NCBI RefSeq assembly: GCF_030269925.1
Contig: NC_085135.1
Span: forward strand, 6,510,753 to 6,574,752
Length of the DNA stretch: 64,000 bases
From: Bombyx mori
Taxonomy: Eukaryota > Arthropoda > Insecta > Lepidoptera > Bombycidae
Direction: 5' to 3'
A program made the translations under genes and the position numbers. Positions 28,516-39,662 of the stretch are shown here, in pieces. Under the pieces are notes generated by a model. That model saw nothing but the letters and a program-made list of their open reading frames with translations, was not told where the DNA came from and ran no database searches. Position 1 is the stretch's first letter. The number at the start of each line of letters is the position of its first letter.

Positions 28516-30211
28516 CACGGCCATTCTGACACGTCACACGTCCCTGTGTGACGCTCCTGCAAGGAAAACAACCTTTTACAATATCAAACAGGTTTCGTCT
28601 CGGCCACTCCTGATTCATTCACGATTGAGGATTGGGATTCCTTTCATTACAAACCATAACGTTAGCTCTCAACAAGATCTTTAACAGACTATGTTAACCT
28701 GTGTGAGTAGATAACTTAATTACCTAATTATTAGTGATACACTTTACAACTGAAAATTTTCATTAATGCTCAATAAAGAAACCCGAGTTATTACAAAACA
28801 ACTCAATCTGAGCAGTATTTCATCAGTATTATGTATCAGCCACAAACTATCGTTACAATTACTTCCATCTACTGAGAGTAACTCATGCCACCTATATAGA
28901 GTGACGATAACCCAATTCAAGTGCCACCTCCATCGAGTAGCTCTTGACTACTTATTGCCTCCATCCGGCAAATAAGTGGGACCTCCATCCGGTACCCAAC
29001 TTCAACACAAAACACTAATGCCTCCATCCGGCACGCAAGTGGAACTTCCATCCAGTACCCACTTCAACCATAAAACATATCGCAATGCCTCCATCCGGCA
29101 ATAAAACGAACACATCACCTAAATCGAGCGATGTGTTCAATTACCAGTCATAAATGACACCGAATACTGTTCTGAATACTAATCACACAAAATAGGACAA
29201 CAAAATCCTTACTTTAATCAGTCAGTTGTATCGTGGTCATTTGATCCTACATCTTCTACATCACTAGTGTCAACAAAATCGTATAGAACGCTCCTGGCCT
29301 GGCTGCCGGCGCAGCTAGTGACATTGCCACCCACATTATCATTAAAACAAATGATAAAACCAATACACATCACTTCACAATATAGAGTCAAGGTCATTAC
29401 TAGACCAACACAACAATAGTCTCCATTGAGACCCAGGTCTCCGCTGCACCAATCGATGGAGATACTCTCACCTCACTGATCAGTCTCGTCAGTAGCACTG
29501 CTTAGAGGTAACCTTATGTATTCATAGGTTCTATTACCAGTTAAAGCCATCTATCTTCATTTCAACGAGCATCCTTATGTAATCATAGGTTCTATTACCA
29601 GTTAAAGCAACTTTCCAATGTTCTGGTCTCGTCAAAGTTAATCTCTTACTTTCAGTATCATTTTAAGTAAAAACCTTTAGGGATATGGCACGCGAACTAT
29701 TAAGAATTCGAAGGGGCTCGCCTCTGTTATTCTTATGGTAGAACAATTTTAAAAAGATGTACGGCTTCTAGCACTTCTTGTCAAGAACAATTCCATGAGC
29801 TTATCGCGAGCTTGGTCATCAATAACGCAAGTGTGGGCTTCGAATAAGGACACACTAGATTTAAGTGCTTATTTCGTTGAATGCTCAATCTCACTGAACC
29901 GATTAAAAAAACTATCGGGTAGTACATGACATAAAAATGAGTAAGCAATAAACCATCGCAAAGGATTTGTTCCGTAAAGTTTTGGTCAAAACAACAGCGT
30001 GGATCGCCCGTGTGCATCACCCGCTGACTACACACGATGGCCTTTACAGACCCCGACCTCCGCCAGAGCCAAACGCGCACCGCGCACCCACGGACTACTT
30101 GAGTTGCCTCAAGAGACACCGATTTCTACCGGGCTACGACTACGTAATAGCTACTGGTACGGTCGAACACAATACGGCCGATAGACTATCCTTACTCGAG
30201 TTTTCACCAAT
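28516..30211. other. Non-coding region, probably LTR/3' end of a gypsy element, with short degenerate repeats
   Basis: No convincing gene. It holds degenerate repeats built on cctccatccggca (about 28950-29105) and a pair of about 60-bp repeats containing cataggttctattaccagtt (about 29511-29607). Because a gypsy integrase tail on the minus strand stops at 30212, this may be its 3' UTR and LTR. I cannot fix LTR boundaries. Confidence 0.4.
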
Positions 30212-30420
30212 TTAAGCTTGCTCTTCATCATCATCATTTACATCAACCTCGACTGGTATGTGACCTGCTGGCATTTTTCTTAGCCTATCGTGTGGGTATT
30301 TGTAAGTACGTTTTGAATTTAACGCTTTCAATGTGTAACGGTCACCATCCAATACTTAGACTACTTTAAACGGCCCTTTAAACTTCGGATCTAATTTCGT
30401 TTGATTACGCTCTTCGTTTT
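30212..30420 (-). pseudogene. Ty3/gypsy integrase C-terminus (GPY/F module)
   Basis: The minus-strand translation reads NQTKLDPKFKGPFKVV, a stop, then LDGDRYTLKALNSKRTYK and HDRLRKMPAGH, and ends in an acidic tail at TAA (30212-30214). This is the GPY/F-type chromatin or DNA-binding tail of gypsy integrases. It is cut on its upstream side by a SINE at 30421. One in-frame TAA is present. Confidence 0.8.
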
Positions 30421-31197
30421 AATGTGTGGACGAGCTCACAGCCCACCTTGTGTTAAGTGGTTACTGGAACCCATAGACATCCACAGCGTAAACGCACCAC
30501 ACACCTTGAGATAGAAGTTCTAAGGTCTCAGTATAGTTACAACCGCTGCCCCACCCTTCAAACTGAAATACACCACTGCTTCACGGCAGAAATAGGCAGG
30601 GTGATGGTATCCGTGCGGTCGATGGCCCTATACGGAGCACCCGTCTGGTGCCACGTCCTTACCCACGAGAACGTCGCCGCGCTGTGACACCGGCAGCGCG
30701 CGATCGCAGTCAGAGTCATTCAAGGATACCTCACAGTCTCCTACGAGGCGGCGCGCCCTAGCGCAAGTGCGGCCGGAGCGCGGAGGCTCCAACCTCGGCA
30801 GTCCGGGCTGGAGGCGTGGTCTCGTGGTTTGGCGGACCCGTCGGCCGGCCTCCGTACCGTCGAGGCGATCTGCCCGGTTCTCGCGGACTGGGTGGGCCGC
30901 GACCGCGGAAGTCTCACCTCCAGCTACCTGTGCAGACTCACAAGACATTTTACCACCATGCAAACTTCTTACCGCAACAAATCTTACCAGCCACCACGCA
31001 AACTACAATTTTACGGGTTCCACCTCTCCTACACGATGTTACTCCCACACTGAGGAAGCCAACCGCGAACACTTGTCAAGTACGCACAAGCACGCACTTC
31101 ACCGGAAAAACCTGCATCCGCCAGCGGAACCCGAACACCGCCGCATCGCCAGACACGAACGCACCGGACGTCTTATCTTATAGGTCACGACGACTTC
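30421..31197 (-). mobile_element. tRNA-derived Bombyx-type SINE containing an R1-clade fragment
   Basis: The two ends match the SINE at 48792-49057 and 62490-62882: the tail-side half at 30421-30614 and the head-side half at about 30938-31197, ending in the tRNA-like part (gaacgcaccggacgtctta). Between them sits about 320 bp of R1-clade ORF2. The family is probably Bm1, but I have not verified the name. No poly(A) is left. Confidence 0.75.
30615..30937 (+). pseudogene. Internal fragment of R1-clade ORF2 inside a SINE
   Basis: It encodes VRSMALYGAPVWCHVLT, then AIAVRVIQGY and, after an internal deletion of roughly 90 bp, RRLADPSAGL-like and VLADWVGRDRG. It matches 49906-50310 of copy C2. Both ends are internal to the gene, and it has no poly(A). 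Confidence 0.85.
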
Positions 31198-31747
31198 AGA
31201 TGTGTCAATTTTTCTTCCCCACGGAAACTTGCTTGCTTTCTTGTTTGCTTGCTTGCTGGAGCCCGAAGTCATCGAACGTGTAGTGTTATTGGTATTGAAT
31301 CTAGTAGATTCTAAAGTTTCAGCGACAATTCACAGTCTCATGTCCTGGTTTACTGCACTAGTGCCATGTAACTCTAGCAGTCATTGGCTTAAAAACGATT
31401 CGTGTCGGAACTACCCACTCGTCATGACAGATCCATTATTGCGATCGAAGTTTCATTTCTTGCAATAGCTTGTTACGTGTTGTATTTCCGCTAGTAAATG
31501 CCATGTGATGAAGTCGACAGTCAAACTGGGCAACATGAGCCAGAACGTAAGATGTGACGATTTCTTCGTGGCTCAGATCTTCCATCGAGGTAACAGAGAC
31601 GTTATTACACGACTTACGTATGCTGCATTCATGCTCTTGTGGCGTACCACTACTAGTATTCTGATCTGCATCATGTTTTTTTGCTGTACTTCGAACATGT
31701 TCAAACACGTCACGCCAGTGAGAGTAGAGTCCTGATCTCACTTCTGA
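31198..31747. other. Unassigned stretch with a short tandem repeat
   Basis: A ttgc-type tandem lies at about 31228-31258. The longest open frame (31436-31741, minus, 101 codons) has no domain I recognise. I see no RNA gene or element end here. Confidence 0.4.
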
Positions 31748-32086
31748 TGTTGGCTCACGTCAGGGATGGCTGAGCGGTAGTTTCCGTCATCACTCGTATT
31801 TGGTTGAACTCAGTTTAGTCATTAAAACTTTTTGAATAATAATTATTGAAACTCACCACACACAACTTTCACAATGACAGGATAAACCGACAGTTTCGTT
31901 GCACATACCGACAGACCGACTGACTGACTGACTGACTGACTGCCAGAGATTCACTGACTGAGACGGACGGAATGACTGTCTGACACGGAATGCCACGACT
32001 CTGTCCACGTACCGCCATTTTATACTGTGGCGTTACGGAGTCTACCCTTCATTTTGTGATATTTATCAAAACAACATTTCATCATT
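31748..32086 (-). repeat. Partial copy G3 of the LTR-like repeat
   Basis: It matches 15668-15980 with small differences, including the (gact)n run (about 31912-31942, longer here) and the TATA region. It breaks off at catttcatcatttta, where the A/T-rich tail of the I-clade LINE starts, so the LINE seems to have inserted into the repeat. Confidence 0.7.
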
Positions 32087-32201
32087 TTATTTTATTTTTT
32101 TTATTTTATGACCTGGTGACAGAGACCTTTAGGTCATATCTTATTTGGAAAACGTTCATTACTTTGGGGTCACTACACTTCACTTCACTAAATTTTGTCA
32201 T

Positions 32202-33833
32202 TTAAATTGTTTGAATTGTATTTTTTATGTAATTATAAATAGGTTTATAGGATGTTGGATCTTTTAGTAAAAAGTTAAGTGGCAGCGGGCGGGAGCAAGA
32301 GACACACTTAAATGCATTGGTATCACTAAGTTCACTAGCCAGCACAAGTCTTTGAATTAAGAAACTTTGGCAATCGAAAATAATGTGATGGATCATCCCT
32401 TCTTCTGCTTGACAGTGTATACATTGGTTATTTGAAATAATGCCAAGTCTTGCTAGGTGTGACGGCGCAGTATTATGGCCAAATCTCAATCTGTTTATTG
32501 TTGTGATGAAATCTCGACTTTCACTAGTTTTCAATTTGTCATACCATGGTTTAACAGGCAGGTTATCTTGGATACTTCCATACCACTTTCCCTTGTTTTC
32601 CTGATCTTTCTTCCACAATTCCGTCCACAGAGTGTAAATGTTTTCTTTAATATTTAGAAAATAGTCAGTGAAAGGTACGAGTAATGAGTCTGTAACGTCA
32701 ATACTGTTTATAGCCTCGCGTGCAGCTTTGTCAGCTTTTTCGTTGCCCGTTATGCCTCTATGTGAAGGAACCCACATAAATGTTATATTTACATTCTTAT
32801 GATGATATTTATACAAAAGCTCTTTTATAATATACAAGACGTAATTAGTTTTATAATTTACAGATATATTACTTAAACTCTCTAGCAGGCTTAAAGAATC
32901 TGTTATTATTAAAAAGTTTTTACAGCTATTAACCACAGTAATTCGCAGTAAGGCTTGATAAACAGCATAAGCCTCTGCAGTAAAAATGGAACAAGATTCA
33001 TTCAAAACAAAGCTTTGAGAAAACCTAGCCTTTGAATCATAAAATGCTGCATGCACATAATTATTCCCTTTGCTGCCATCAGTATATATAGTGTAATATG
33101 TATTTTGTGACAAGAACTGAATCATATCAGAATTGCTATTAATTGTACTTGGGATTATATTTACTGGATATGAAATGGAGTGATAACTATTAGAGTAATA
33201 TGGCCAAAGGGACTGTTTACTGATCTTTTTATACTTATTATCTATTTCCAGATATATTATGGACAAAGGTGGTGTATATTTGTTAAGGGTTATTCCAGTT
33301 AATAATGAAGGAGGAGTGATGTCTAGGTATGGTGCAATTTTTTGAACTATTTGCTTATTATTAGAAGTTGGTAATTTGAGACAGTATCTGTGTGCAAGTA
33401 AGAGACGTCTCAAGATTAATGGCATAACTTTTGTCTCAACTTCCATGGCCCTTATGGGAGTTGAGCACATTGCACCGGATATTATTTTCAAAGCTCTGTT
33501 CTGTAATATATCAAGTTTACTTGCATGTGGGCTATTCAAATAAGCTAGAGAGCTATAATCAAAATGGCTTCTGACAATCGATTTGTATATTAAAGACAGT
33601 ATTTTGGGATCTGCACCCCATGATACTCCAGCAAGACATTTCATAACATTAAGACCTCTTAAAGCATTTTTGGAAATATGATTAATATGTGATTAGTTAA
33701 TTTCAAAAGTTAATTTCTGGTCTATTATTATTCCCAAAAATTTTTTACTGGTAACCTTGTTTATAATTTCACCATTATAAATGACATTATAGATTGGTGT
33801 ATCCTTGCTGAATATTACATTGCTCTTGGATGG

Positions 33834-33838
<5 letters not shown>
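32202..33838 (-). pseudogene. I-clade ORF2 C-terminal part: RT thumb, RNase H, zinc knuckle
   Basis: From the A2 junction the frame reads NPSKSNVIFSKDTP, KFLGIIIDQKLTF, a stop near 33700, then an open frame 32202-33644. RNase H landmarks are YTDGSKGNNYVHAAF, IFTAEAYAVYQAL, IITDSLSLLESL and VPSHRGITGNEKAD, which carry the D-E-D-D residues. A C-terminal cluster CIHCQAEEGMIHHIIFDC follows. RNase H removes element RNA from the hybrid. It is a fragment, since its catalytic FADD lies on the far side of A2. Confidence 0.88.
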
Positions 33839-33891
<53 letters not shown>

Positions 33892-34116
33892 ATTGAAGGA
33901 TTACTGGTGGCCCGGAGGCCTTTCCAGTTTCACCAGGACAGGTGGGCGAGCAAAGGCTCAGCCAGGAGGGGTGGGATTTGCTAACAGCTACCCGAGCGCC
34001 TCCGAAGGAGACCTAACAACTCAAGAGTAGCTGCTTCGCGAATGAATCTACTACCGGATCGGAATCGCGACCCGCTGAGAAGATCCGGCGAGAAACTCAG
34101 CGAGCTGATTCATGGG

Positions 34117-36993
34117 TTAGGTTGCACGGCGAACTCTTTGTCGAGTTCGACGAGTACGGTTACCGAGATCCCTAAGCCTACTCCTAGAGCTGAAGGCGTC
34201 TAGTGCAAACGTTATTGGATCTGAGGGATCCGTAAGGACGTGTCTAGGGCGTCGACGGTGACTGGCTCCTGCATGATCAGGATTCGGGGAGTAGTCAGCG
34301 GCGGCTACGATAAGGCGATTATCATGACGCATAGCCTTATCGAAGTACCGTTCCGACGCTGACTTCATGTATTTCTGGATAGATTCGAGGCCCAGGTCGT
34401 CGTGTAGGTCAACGTTCCTCACGAACCACGGAGCTCCGACGGCTAACCTGCAAAAGCGGGATTGTAGAGATTGAAGGGTGTCTATGTGTGTGCGGGCCGC
34501 GTGAGCGAACACCACACTCGCGTAAGTCATGACGGGCCTTATGCAAGTTTTGTAAAGTGTCACCTTGTTCCGAAGGGACATTTTACTCCGCTTACAGATC
34601 ATGGGGTAGAGTCTACCGAGAATAAACGCGGCACGGTCACGGACTGATTTTATATGCGGGCGGAATGTCATCGATGCATCCAGGGTAACGCCCAGGTACT
34701 TGACCTTCCTGGCCCAGGGTATGGATTGACTAAAGAGAGTAATCGGGGGTGTGAGATTCCTCCTCCTAATACGGGAGGAAATCCGTGTGGAGCTTCCCCT
34801 CTGAAATAGCACCGCAGTACTTTTCACTGGGTTGATGTCTATGCGCCATTTTCGGAACCACTGTCCTAGGGCTAGGGCTGCGCTCTGAAGCTTCTTCGCA
34901 ATTAGGGACTTGTTTCTACTGGAATAGTAAACAGTCGTGTCGTCGGCGAATAAAGCTAAATGGGTCGGCGGCGACCGGGGAATATCGTTAACGAATAAGC
35001 TAAATAGGAGGGGTGAGAGGACAGAGCCTTGCGGGACTCCAGCTGTGAGAGGTCGTGGGGAGGAGCGGGTTCCCTCGACTCGATATCGAAAAGAGCGGTT
35101 CGACAAGAAGTCCCGTATGATGAGCACGAGACTATCCGGCACGCCCATGTTGAATAGTTTGAAAATCAAACCGTTGTGCCAGACTTTGTCGAACGCTTTT
35201 GCGACGTCGAAGAAGAGAGCTCCCGTGTATAACGGTTTTGGTCGATTAAGCCCCACAAGAATGTGCTCCGTGAGGCGGTGCACCTGTTGAACGCATGAGT
35301 GATTTGTACGGAATCCGAATTGTTCATCGATGAGAATGCCCTTGGATGAGACGAAGTCTCTGAGGCGTTTGTAGAGCAGACGCTCATACAGTTTGCCTAA
35401 AGACATGAGGAGGCTAATCGGGCGGTAGCTCGTCGGATGATTTTTTGGTTTACCGGGTTTATGTATGCCGATAACATCCGCTTCTTTCCACACCGCGGGA
35501 AAGATACAGTTCGCCATAGCGGCATTGAAAATAGATGCCAACATCACGATGAGTTGGACGGGTAGAAGTTTAATAACGCGGTTGGATATACCGTCGGAAC
35601 CGGGAGCCTTGCGAGGACGTAGGTCTTTGATCAAGTCTTTAACTTCCATCGGGGTGACGGGTGGTAACGCGTCCGAGGGTGGCAAGGAGACTCTGCGTTC
35701 TACCTCACTGTCTACTAATTCTACATGAACAGGGTCCACGGATTGAGTGCTGGGCGTGCACTGGGTTTGCAATGTATCGGCCAGCAGCTCTGCTTTTTCA
35801 TCATCATCGAACGCCGCGAGTCGGCCTGAGGGGCCTACGAGGGGGGGCATAGTTACTACCGTATCCGATTTGAGAGTACGAGCTAAGCGGTAGTAAGACC
35901 TTTGAGAGGGCGCGAGTCTTTCTAAGAAATCAGACCATCTGGCATCTCGGACTTCGGCGATGCGAGACTTTACGTCGCGTTGTAGGGCACGCATTCGAAT
36001 TCGATTTTCCGCGGTAGGATACCTGTCGTAGGCGCGTATCGAGGCGTTCTTAGCTCTAAGGAGTTCCCTAATATCGTCGGACAATTTGAAGCGGTGAAGG
36101 AAGTCCTCCGCTACAACTTGTTTCGATGACCTATCTAATGTCGAGGTGATGTGTGACGTTAAGATGTCTATGGCTTCAGCGGTATCCTGAGGAGACGGGG
36201 TAGAGTCCGGGCTAAACGGGAGCGATGGTGGATCAGATTCAGCCAGGCTGATGCCCAGCGTGTGCCAATCCACCACAGTCCTCGTGACGGGAACGGAATC
36301 GGGTGCGCGACCGAGCTTCATAACGACGGGACGGTGGTCTGAATCTAACTCTGAAACTACTTCGATCGAGTGTAAGCGCAGAGTTACGTTTTTTAATAAC
36401 GCTATGTCGAGTATATCCGGGCGATGCGCGATATTTAGCGGGTAGTGAGTCGGGGTTAGCGGAGCGACGATATCGAAGGCGAGATCATCGACTAACGCGT
36501 CAAGCCGCCTGCCATTCGGGGTTGTAGTGTGTGAGTTCCACCTGATGTGTTTACAATTTAGGTCGCCCGCCAGAATGACAGAGCTCCCCATGCCGAGCAG
36601 CGCCTCGATATCACTGCTTAGAACGATCTTATCCGGTGGAAGATAAACGGACGCGATAACGATCGGCGCGTGTCCCGTCAGTGAGATTCGGCACACTGAT
36701 GCTTCGATATTAGCGAGCGCGGGAGGATCGAGCGGGACGCAATGCAGGGCTCTTCTATAGTAAATGACGGTACCACCACCACGAGCAGAGAGCCTGTCGT
36801 TCCTGACCATGTTATAGTTCGCGATTTTAGGGTCACGGCGCGCGGGCTTAAGTAGGGTCTCCTGCACTAAAAAGATATCAATTTGATGGTCACGCAAAAA
36901 GTCAGAAACCTGATCACGTTGATTTGCGAGACCGTAAGCGTTAAAAAATCCTATCGTTACGGATAGGGGCTTTATTCTACTTATATACGCCAT
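34117..36993 (-). CDS. Family A ORF2: endonuclease/reverse transcriptase (copy A2, intact)
   Basis: 958 aa from the ATG at 36991-36993. It has the same layout as the A1 product: endonuclease (GDLNCKHIRW, SDHRPVV) and reverse transcriptase (KAPGSDG, AKAFDKV, LTAGVPQGSVLSPLLF, FADDTTVYYSS). It carries scattered substitutions, for example FLERLAPS and NPVKSTAV, and a changed C-terminus (SSRSRLRDLGNRT). The frame is fully open and all catalytic motifs are kept. Because the ORF1 partner has a damaged knuckle, autonomy of this copy is uncertain. Confidence 0.93.
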   Translation of the reverse strand: MAYISRIKPLSVTIGFFNAYGLANQRDQVSDFLRDHQIDIFLVQETLLKPARRDPKIANYNMVRNDRLSARGGGTVIYYRRALHCVPLDPPALANIEASVCRISLTGHAPIVIASVYLPPDKIVLSSDIEALLGMGSSVILAGDLNCKHIRWNSHTTTPNGRRLDALVDDLAFDIVAPLTPTHYPLNIAHRPDILDIALLKNVTLRLHSIEVVSELDSDHRPVVMKLGRAPDSVPVTRTVVDWHTLGISLAESDPPSLPFSPDSTPSPQDTAEAIDILTSHITSTLDRSSKQVVAEDFLHRFKLSDDIRELLRAKNASIRAYDRYPTAENRIRMRALQRDVKSRIAEVRDARWSDFLERLAPSQRSYYRLARTLKSDTVVTMPPLVGPSGRLAAFDDDEKAELLADTLQTQCTPSTQSVDPVHVELVDSEVERRVSLPPSDALPPVTPMEVKDLIKDLRPRKAPGSDGISNRVIKLLPVQLIVMLASIFNAAMANCIFPAVWKEADVIGIHKPGKPKNHPTSYRPISLLMSLGKLYERLLYKRLRDFVSSKGILIDEQFGFRTNHSCVQQVHRLTEHILVGLNRPKPLYTGALFFDVAKAFDKVWHNGLIFKLFNMGVPDSLVLIIRDFLSNRSFRYRVEGTRSSPRPLTAGVPQGSVLSPLLFSLFVNDIPRSPPTHLALFADDTTVYYSSRNKSLIAKKLQSAALALGQWFRKWRIDINPVKSTAVLFQRGSSTRISSRIRRRNLTPPITLFSQSIPWARKVKYLGVTLDASMTFRPHIKSVRDRAAFILGRLYPMICKRSKMSLRNKVTLYKTCIRPVMTYASVVFAHAARTHIDTLQSLQSRFCRLAVGAPWFVRNVDLHDDLGLESIQKYMKSASERYFDKAMRHDNRLIVAAADYSPNPDHAGASHRRRPRHVLTDPSDPITFALDAFSSRSRLRDLGNRTRRTRQRVRRAT

Positions 36994-36996
36994 TGA

Positions 36997-38619
36997 TTAC
37001 CGGCGGAGTGAGGGGAGGACGTACGTATTTAATGACGCGTATACGTCGGCGTATTCTTGCACAACGGCGATAAAGTGTTGTGCAGTAGAGGCAGCGCGAA
37101 TGGCGTCGCCCAAAGCGTTAACGCGCTCAAAGTTGATCGACTGAAAGAAGTCGATCGCTAAAGCGAGATTGTCGGACGCGGTCGGAGGGCAAGTCGCGGG
37201 AGAGGGACGAGTCGCGGGGGCGGGACGAATTGCGGAGGAGGGAGTTGTAGCCGTGTTCGTGTACGGCAGCGGTTTCGCCCAGGCCGAGACACTGGGCACC
37301 GGCGCCGGAACGAACGCTGGCTTAGCCTGCGACACAGAGGGTGCCGAGGCTTTGATGTCTGGGCCGGAAGCTCGGAGGCGGTTTTGGCGGGCGACGCGTC
37401 GATTTATTTTAGGGGCTCGGGGGCATCCGCGGTAATTTGCGGGGTGACCCTGTGTTCGATACAGGACGCAGCTAGGCGGTTCCGTCGCGGTTTTTTGATC
37501 GCGAGTGCATAGGGCCGTGGCGTGATCGCCTAAGCACTTGACGCATCGGGGGCGCGCGTGACAGTTACGGGAAGAATGCCCGTATAATTGGCAGTTATGG
37601 CACTGGCTAGGTGTGCCTTTCTTGTGTGGGGTTTCGACTGCGATTCCGGAAAGGCTACAGACCGTTCGGATGTTGAATATTTGCTTACCCTCGGGGGTAG
37701 GCTGGAGGGCGACGAGAACCATATTATATGGCTCCCTTCCGCGGCCTGTATGCATGCGGTGTACGGAGTTAACCGGTAGGCCTTGTTCGAGAAGGTCGGC
37801 CTTAACGAGCTCGGTATCCAACTCTTTAGGGATGCCACGTATAACGGCACGGAGTTCGCGCTCCTCCTGGAGCGTATACGTGTGGAAACTTATACGCTCC
37901 TTACGGAGGTAAGAAGAGAGGGCCCTATGGTCGTCGGGTGTTCGAACCTTAATTTGAATGCCGTTCGCGAGGTTACGGGCATTCGTGAAATTGATATTTT
38001 TGGCCTTAAGGGCCAGAGAAACTCGTTCCCAAGCTGCCTTCTCTTGAAGGATTACCGGGGGAGGGGTCTGGGTTTTATTTTGTGCCACCGGACGCGGCGA
38101 CGGAGTGGCACGGGCTGGAGGCGCAACGGGAGTCTGAGGGCGGGGGCGCGACGCGTTCGCGGCTTTGCTAATTTTAGCGGCCGCGGGAGCTCGAGACTCC
38201 GCGGCACGCTTCTTACCCTTTTGCACCAGGGTGAATCCATCCGTCGATGAGGCGGGGGCGAGGTCGACCTCCATCTCCGAGTCAGAGTCGGAGGACGAGG
38301 AGGCGGGCGCAGGTGACCTACGAGTAGGTGTTTTGGAGGGTGCGACGGAGGCCGCGGATGATCGCGCTGCTGGAACGGTGACCACGGCGGACGACGCAGC
38401 AGTTTTACTCGCCAGTATAGGCGACGCGGGAACGGCAGGCACGACGGAGGCTGCGGTGCTCGATGCAGAAGCTTTGCACGCAGGTACAGGCGACGCAGGA
38501 GCAGCGAGCTCGGCGGAGTCCACGAGAGGGCTCGCGGTGTGATCGGCCTTGAAGGCCTGAAACTCGGAAGTGAGCTTTGGGTAGCGAAGCCGGAGAAATT
38601 CCGCAAATACAGCGTGCAT
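36997..38619 (-). CDS. Family A ORF1 (copy A2), third zinc knuckle altered
   Basis: 540 codons from the ATG beginning MHAVFAEFLRLRYPKL. It has an Ala/Pro/Ser-rich N-terminal tract, a conserved central domain and three cysteine clusters. The third reads CVLYRTQGHPANYRGC, where the other copies have CVLCRTQ, so one zinc ligand is lost. It ends TAA, three bases before the ORF2 ATG. Expected to coat element RNA, as in the A1 product. Confidence 0.9.
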   Translation of the reverse strand: MHAVFAEFLRLRYPKLTSEFQAFKADHTASPLVDSAELAAPASPVPACKASASSTAASVVPAVPASPILASKTAASSAVVTVPAARSSAASVAPSKTPTRRSPAPASSSSDSDSEMEVDLAPASSTDGFTLVQKGKKRAAESRAPAAAKISKAANASRPRPQTPVAPPARATPSPRPVAQNKTQTPPPVILQEKAAWERVSLALKAKNINFTNARNLANGIQIKVRTPDDHRALSSYLRKERISFHTYTLQEERELRAVIRGIPKELDTELVKADLLEQGLPVNSVHRMHTGRGREPYNMVLVALQPTPEGKQIFNIRTVCSLSGIAVETPHKKGTPSQCHNCQLYGHSSRNCHARPRCVKCLGDHATALCTRDQKTATEPPSCVLYRTQGHPANYRGCPRAPKINRRVARQNRLRASGPDIKASAPSVSQAKPAFVPAPVPSVSAWAKPLPYTNTATTPSSAIRPAPATRPSPATCPPTASDNLALAIDFFQSINFERVNALGDAIRAASTAQHFIAVVQEYADVYASLNTYVLPSLRR

Positions 38620-39037
38620 GATGGCTACGTGCCCAGGTGGGGCTACCCTGGGTCTTAGAAAACACTCGCCTTGCGGCGAGGCCCCAACTTCCCGGACCTG
38701 AGCGGTTCTATTGAACACAGGTGGCGATGCGGCACGATTACTACAGGACAAAGAAAAAAACACAACAAAACGGAAATAACAAAAAGACACAAAACAATTA
38801 AACACTTCCAGGAAGACAGTTTGTCGGCAGATGTACCACGAACACAGAAATAACAAAAGGAAACAAAACAATTAAAAACTTCCAGAAAAAAAAAAAAAAA
38901 ACACTTGGTCGGCAGATGTACCACGAACACAGGCCGCGCGAACAACGGCCGGGCTAACAAAAGCCGGGCGAACAAAGGCCGGGCAATCGAGTGGTCGATG
39001 AGCACGTCCGCACGTGACGGGTGCCTCTATCGGAATG

Positions 39038-39260
39038 AATTTTTAAATGTAGAATGTCGTTGTAATAATAGAACAATTGGGATAAAGCTACATTAATACT
39101 GTCTATTGCTACTTGTAAATTATAGTCACTACTATACAAAACGATGTCATCAGCAAATTGTAGTATATTTACATTATTATTTACATTATCTATAAAGTTG
39201 CAGATTTCACTAGTGTATATATTATACAATAATGGAGATAAGGTAGCACCTTGCATTGCC
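39038..39260 (-). pseudogene. I-clade reverse transcriptase palm fragment between A2 and A3
   Basis: The minus translation gives AMQGATLSPLLYNIYTSEI, then ILQFADDIVLYSSD (catalytic FADD) and YNDILHLKI, which joins in sense with NPSKSNVIF on the far side of A2. It is the only unique spacer in the A2/A3 inverted pair. Confidence 0.85.
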
Positions 39261-39662
39261 CATTCCGATAGAGGCACCCGTCACGTGCGGACGTGCTCAT
39301 CGTCCACTCGATCGCCCGGTCTTTGTTCGCCCGGCTTTTGTTAGCCCGGCCATTGTTCGCGCGGCCTGTGTTCGTGATACATCTGCCGACCAAGTGTGTT
39401 TCCTGGAAGCCTTTATTTGTTTTGTTTTAGTTATTTTTGTGTTCGTGGAACATTTGCCGACAAAGTGTTTTCCTGCAAGTATTTATTTGTTTTGTTTCTT
39501 TTTGGAATTTCTGTTTTGTTGTGCTTTTTCTTTGTCCTGTAGTAATCGCGCCGCATCGCCACCTGTGTTCAATAGAACCGCTCAGGTCCGAGAAGTTGGG
39601 GCCTCGCCGCAAGGCGAGTGTTTTCAAGACCCGGGGCCGCCCCACCTGGGTACTCAGCGATC

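Larger units (their letters stand above)
33839..39037 (-). mobile_element. Full-length Jockey-clade LINE, family A copy A2
   Basis: About 5.2 kb in minus orientation: 5' end at 39037 (CATTCCGATAG), 5' UTR to 38620, ORF1, ORF2, 3' UTR, and a poly(A) tail seen as about 50 T (33839-33888). The 5' UTR has an extra A/T run at 38884-38901. It sits inside the I-clade RT gene; the target bases AAAAATT are found at both ends but merge with the A-tail. It faces copy A3 head to head. Confidence 0.93.
32087..39260 (-). mobile_element. I-clade LINE (RNase H-bearing), split by Jockey copy A2
   Basis: Minus strand: reverse-transcriptase palm (39038-39260), A2 insertion (33839-39037), rest of ORF2 with RNase H (32202-33838), and 3' UTR with an AT-rich TAAAA-type tail (32087-32201). 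The 5' half is missing; it ends where copy A3 begins at 39261. The domain order RT then RNase H is characteristic of the I group. Confidence 0.82.

Noticed and set aside
28516..30211. env-like gene of the gypsy element
   Set aside because: No open frame with signal peptide, glycosylation pattern and membrane anchor could be followed.
31436..31741. 101-codon minus ORF
   Set aside because: No domain, no start context and no related copy in the window; could be chance.
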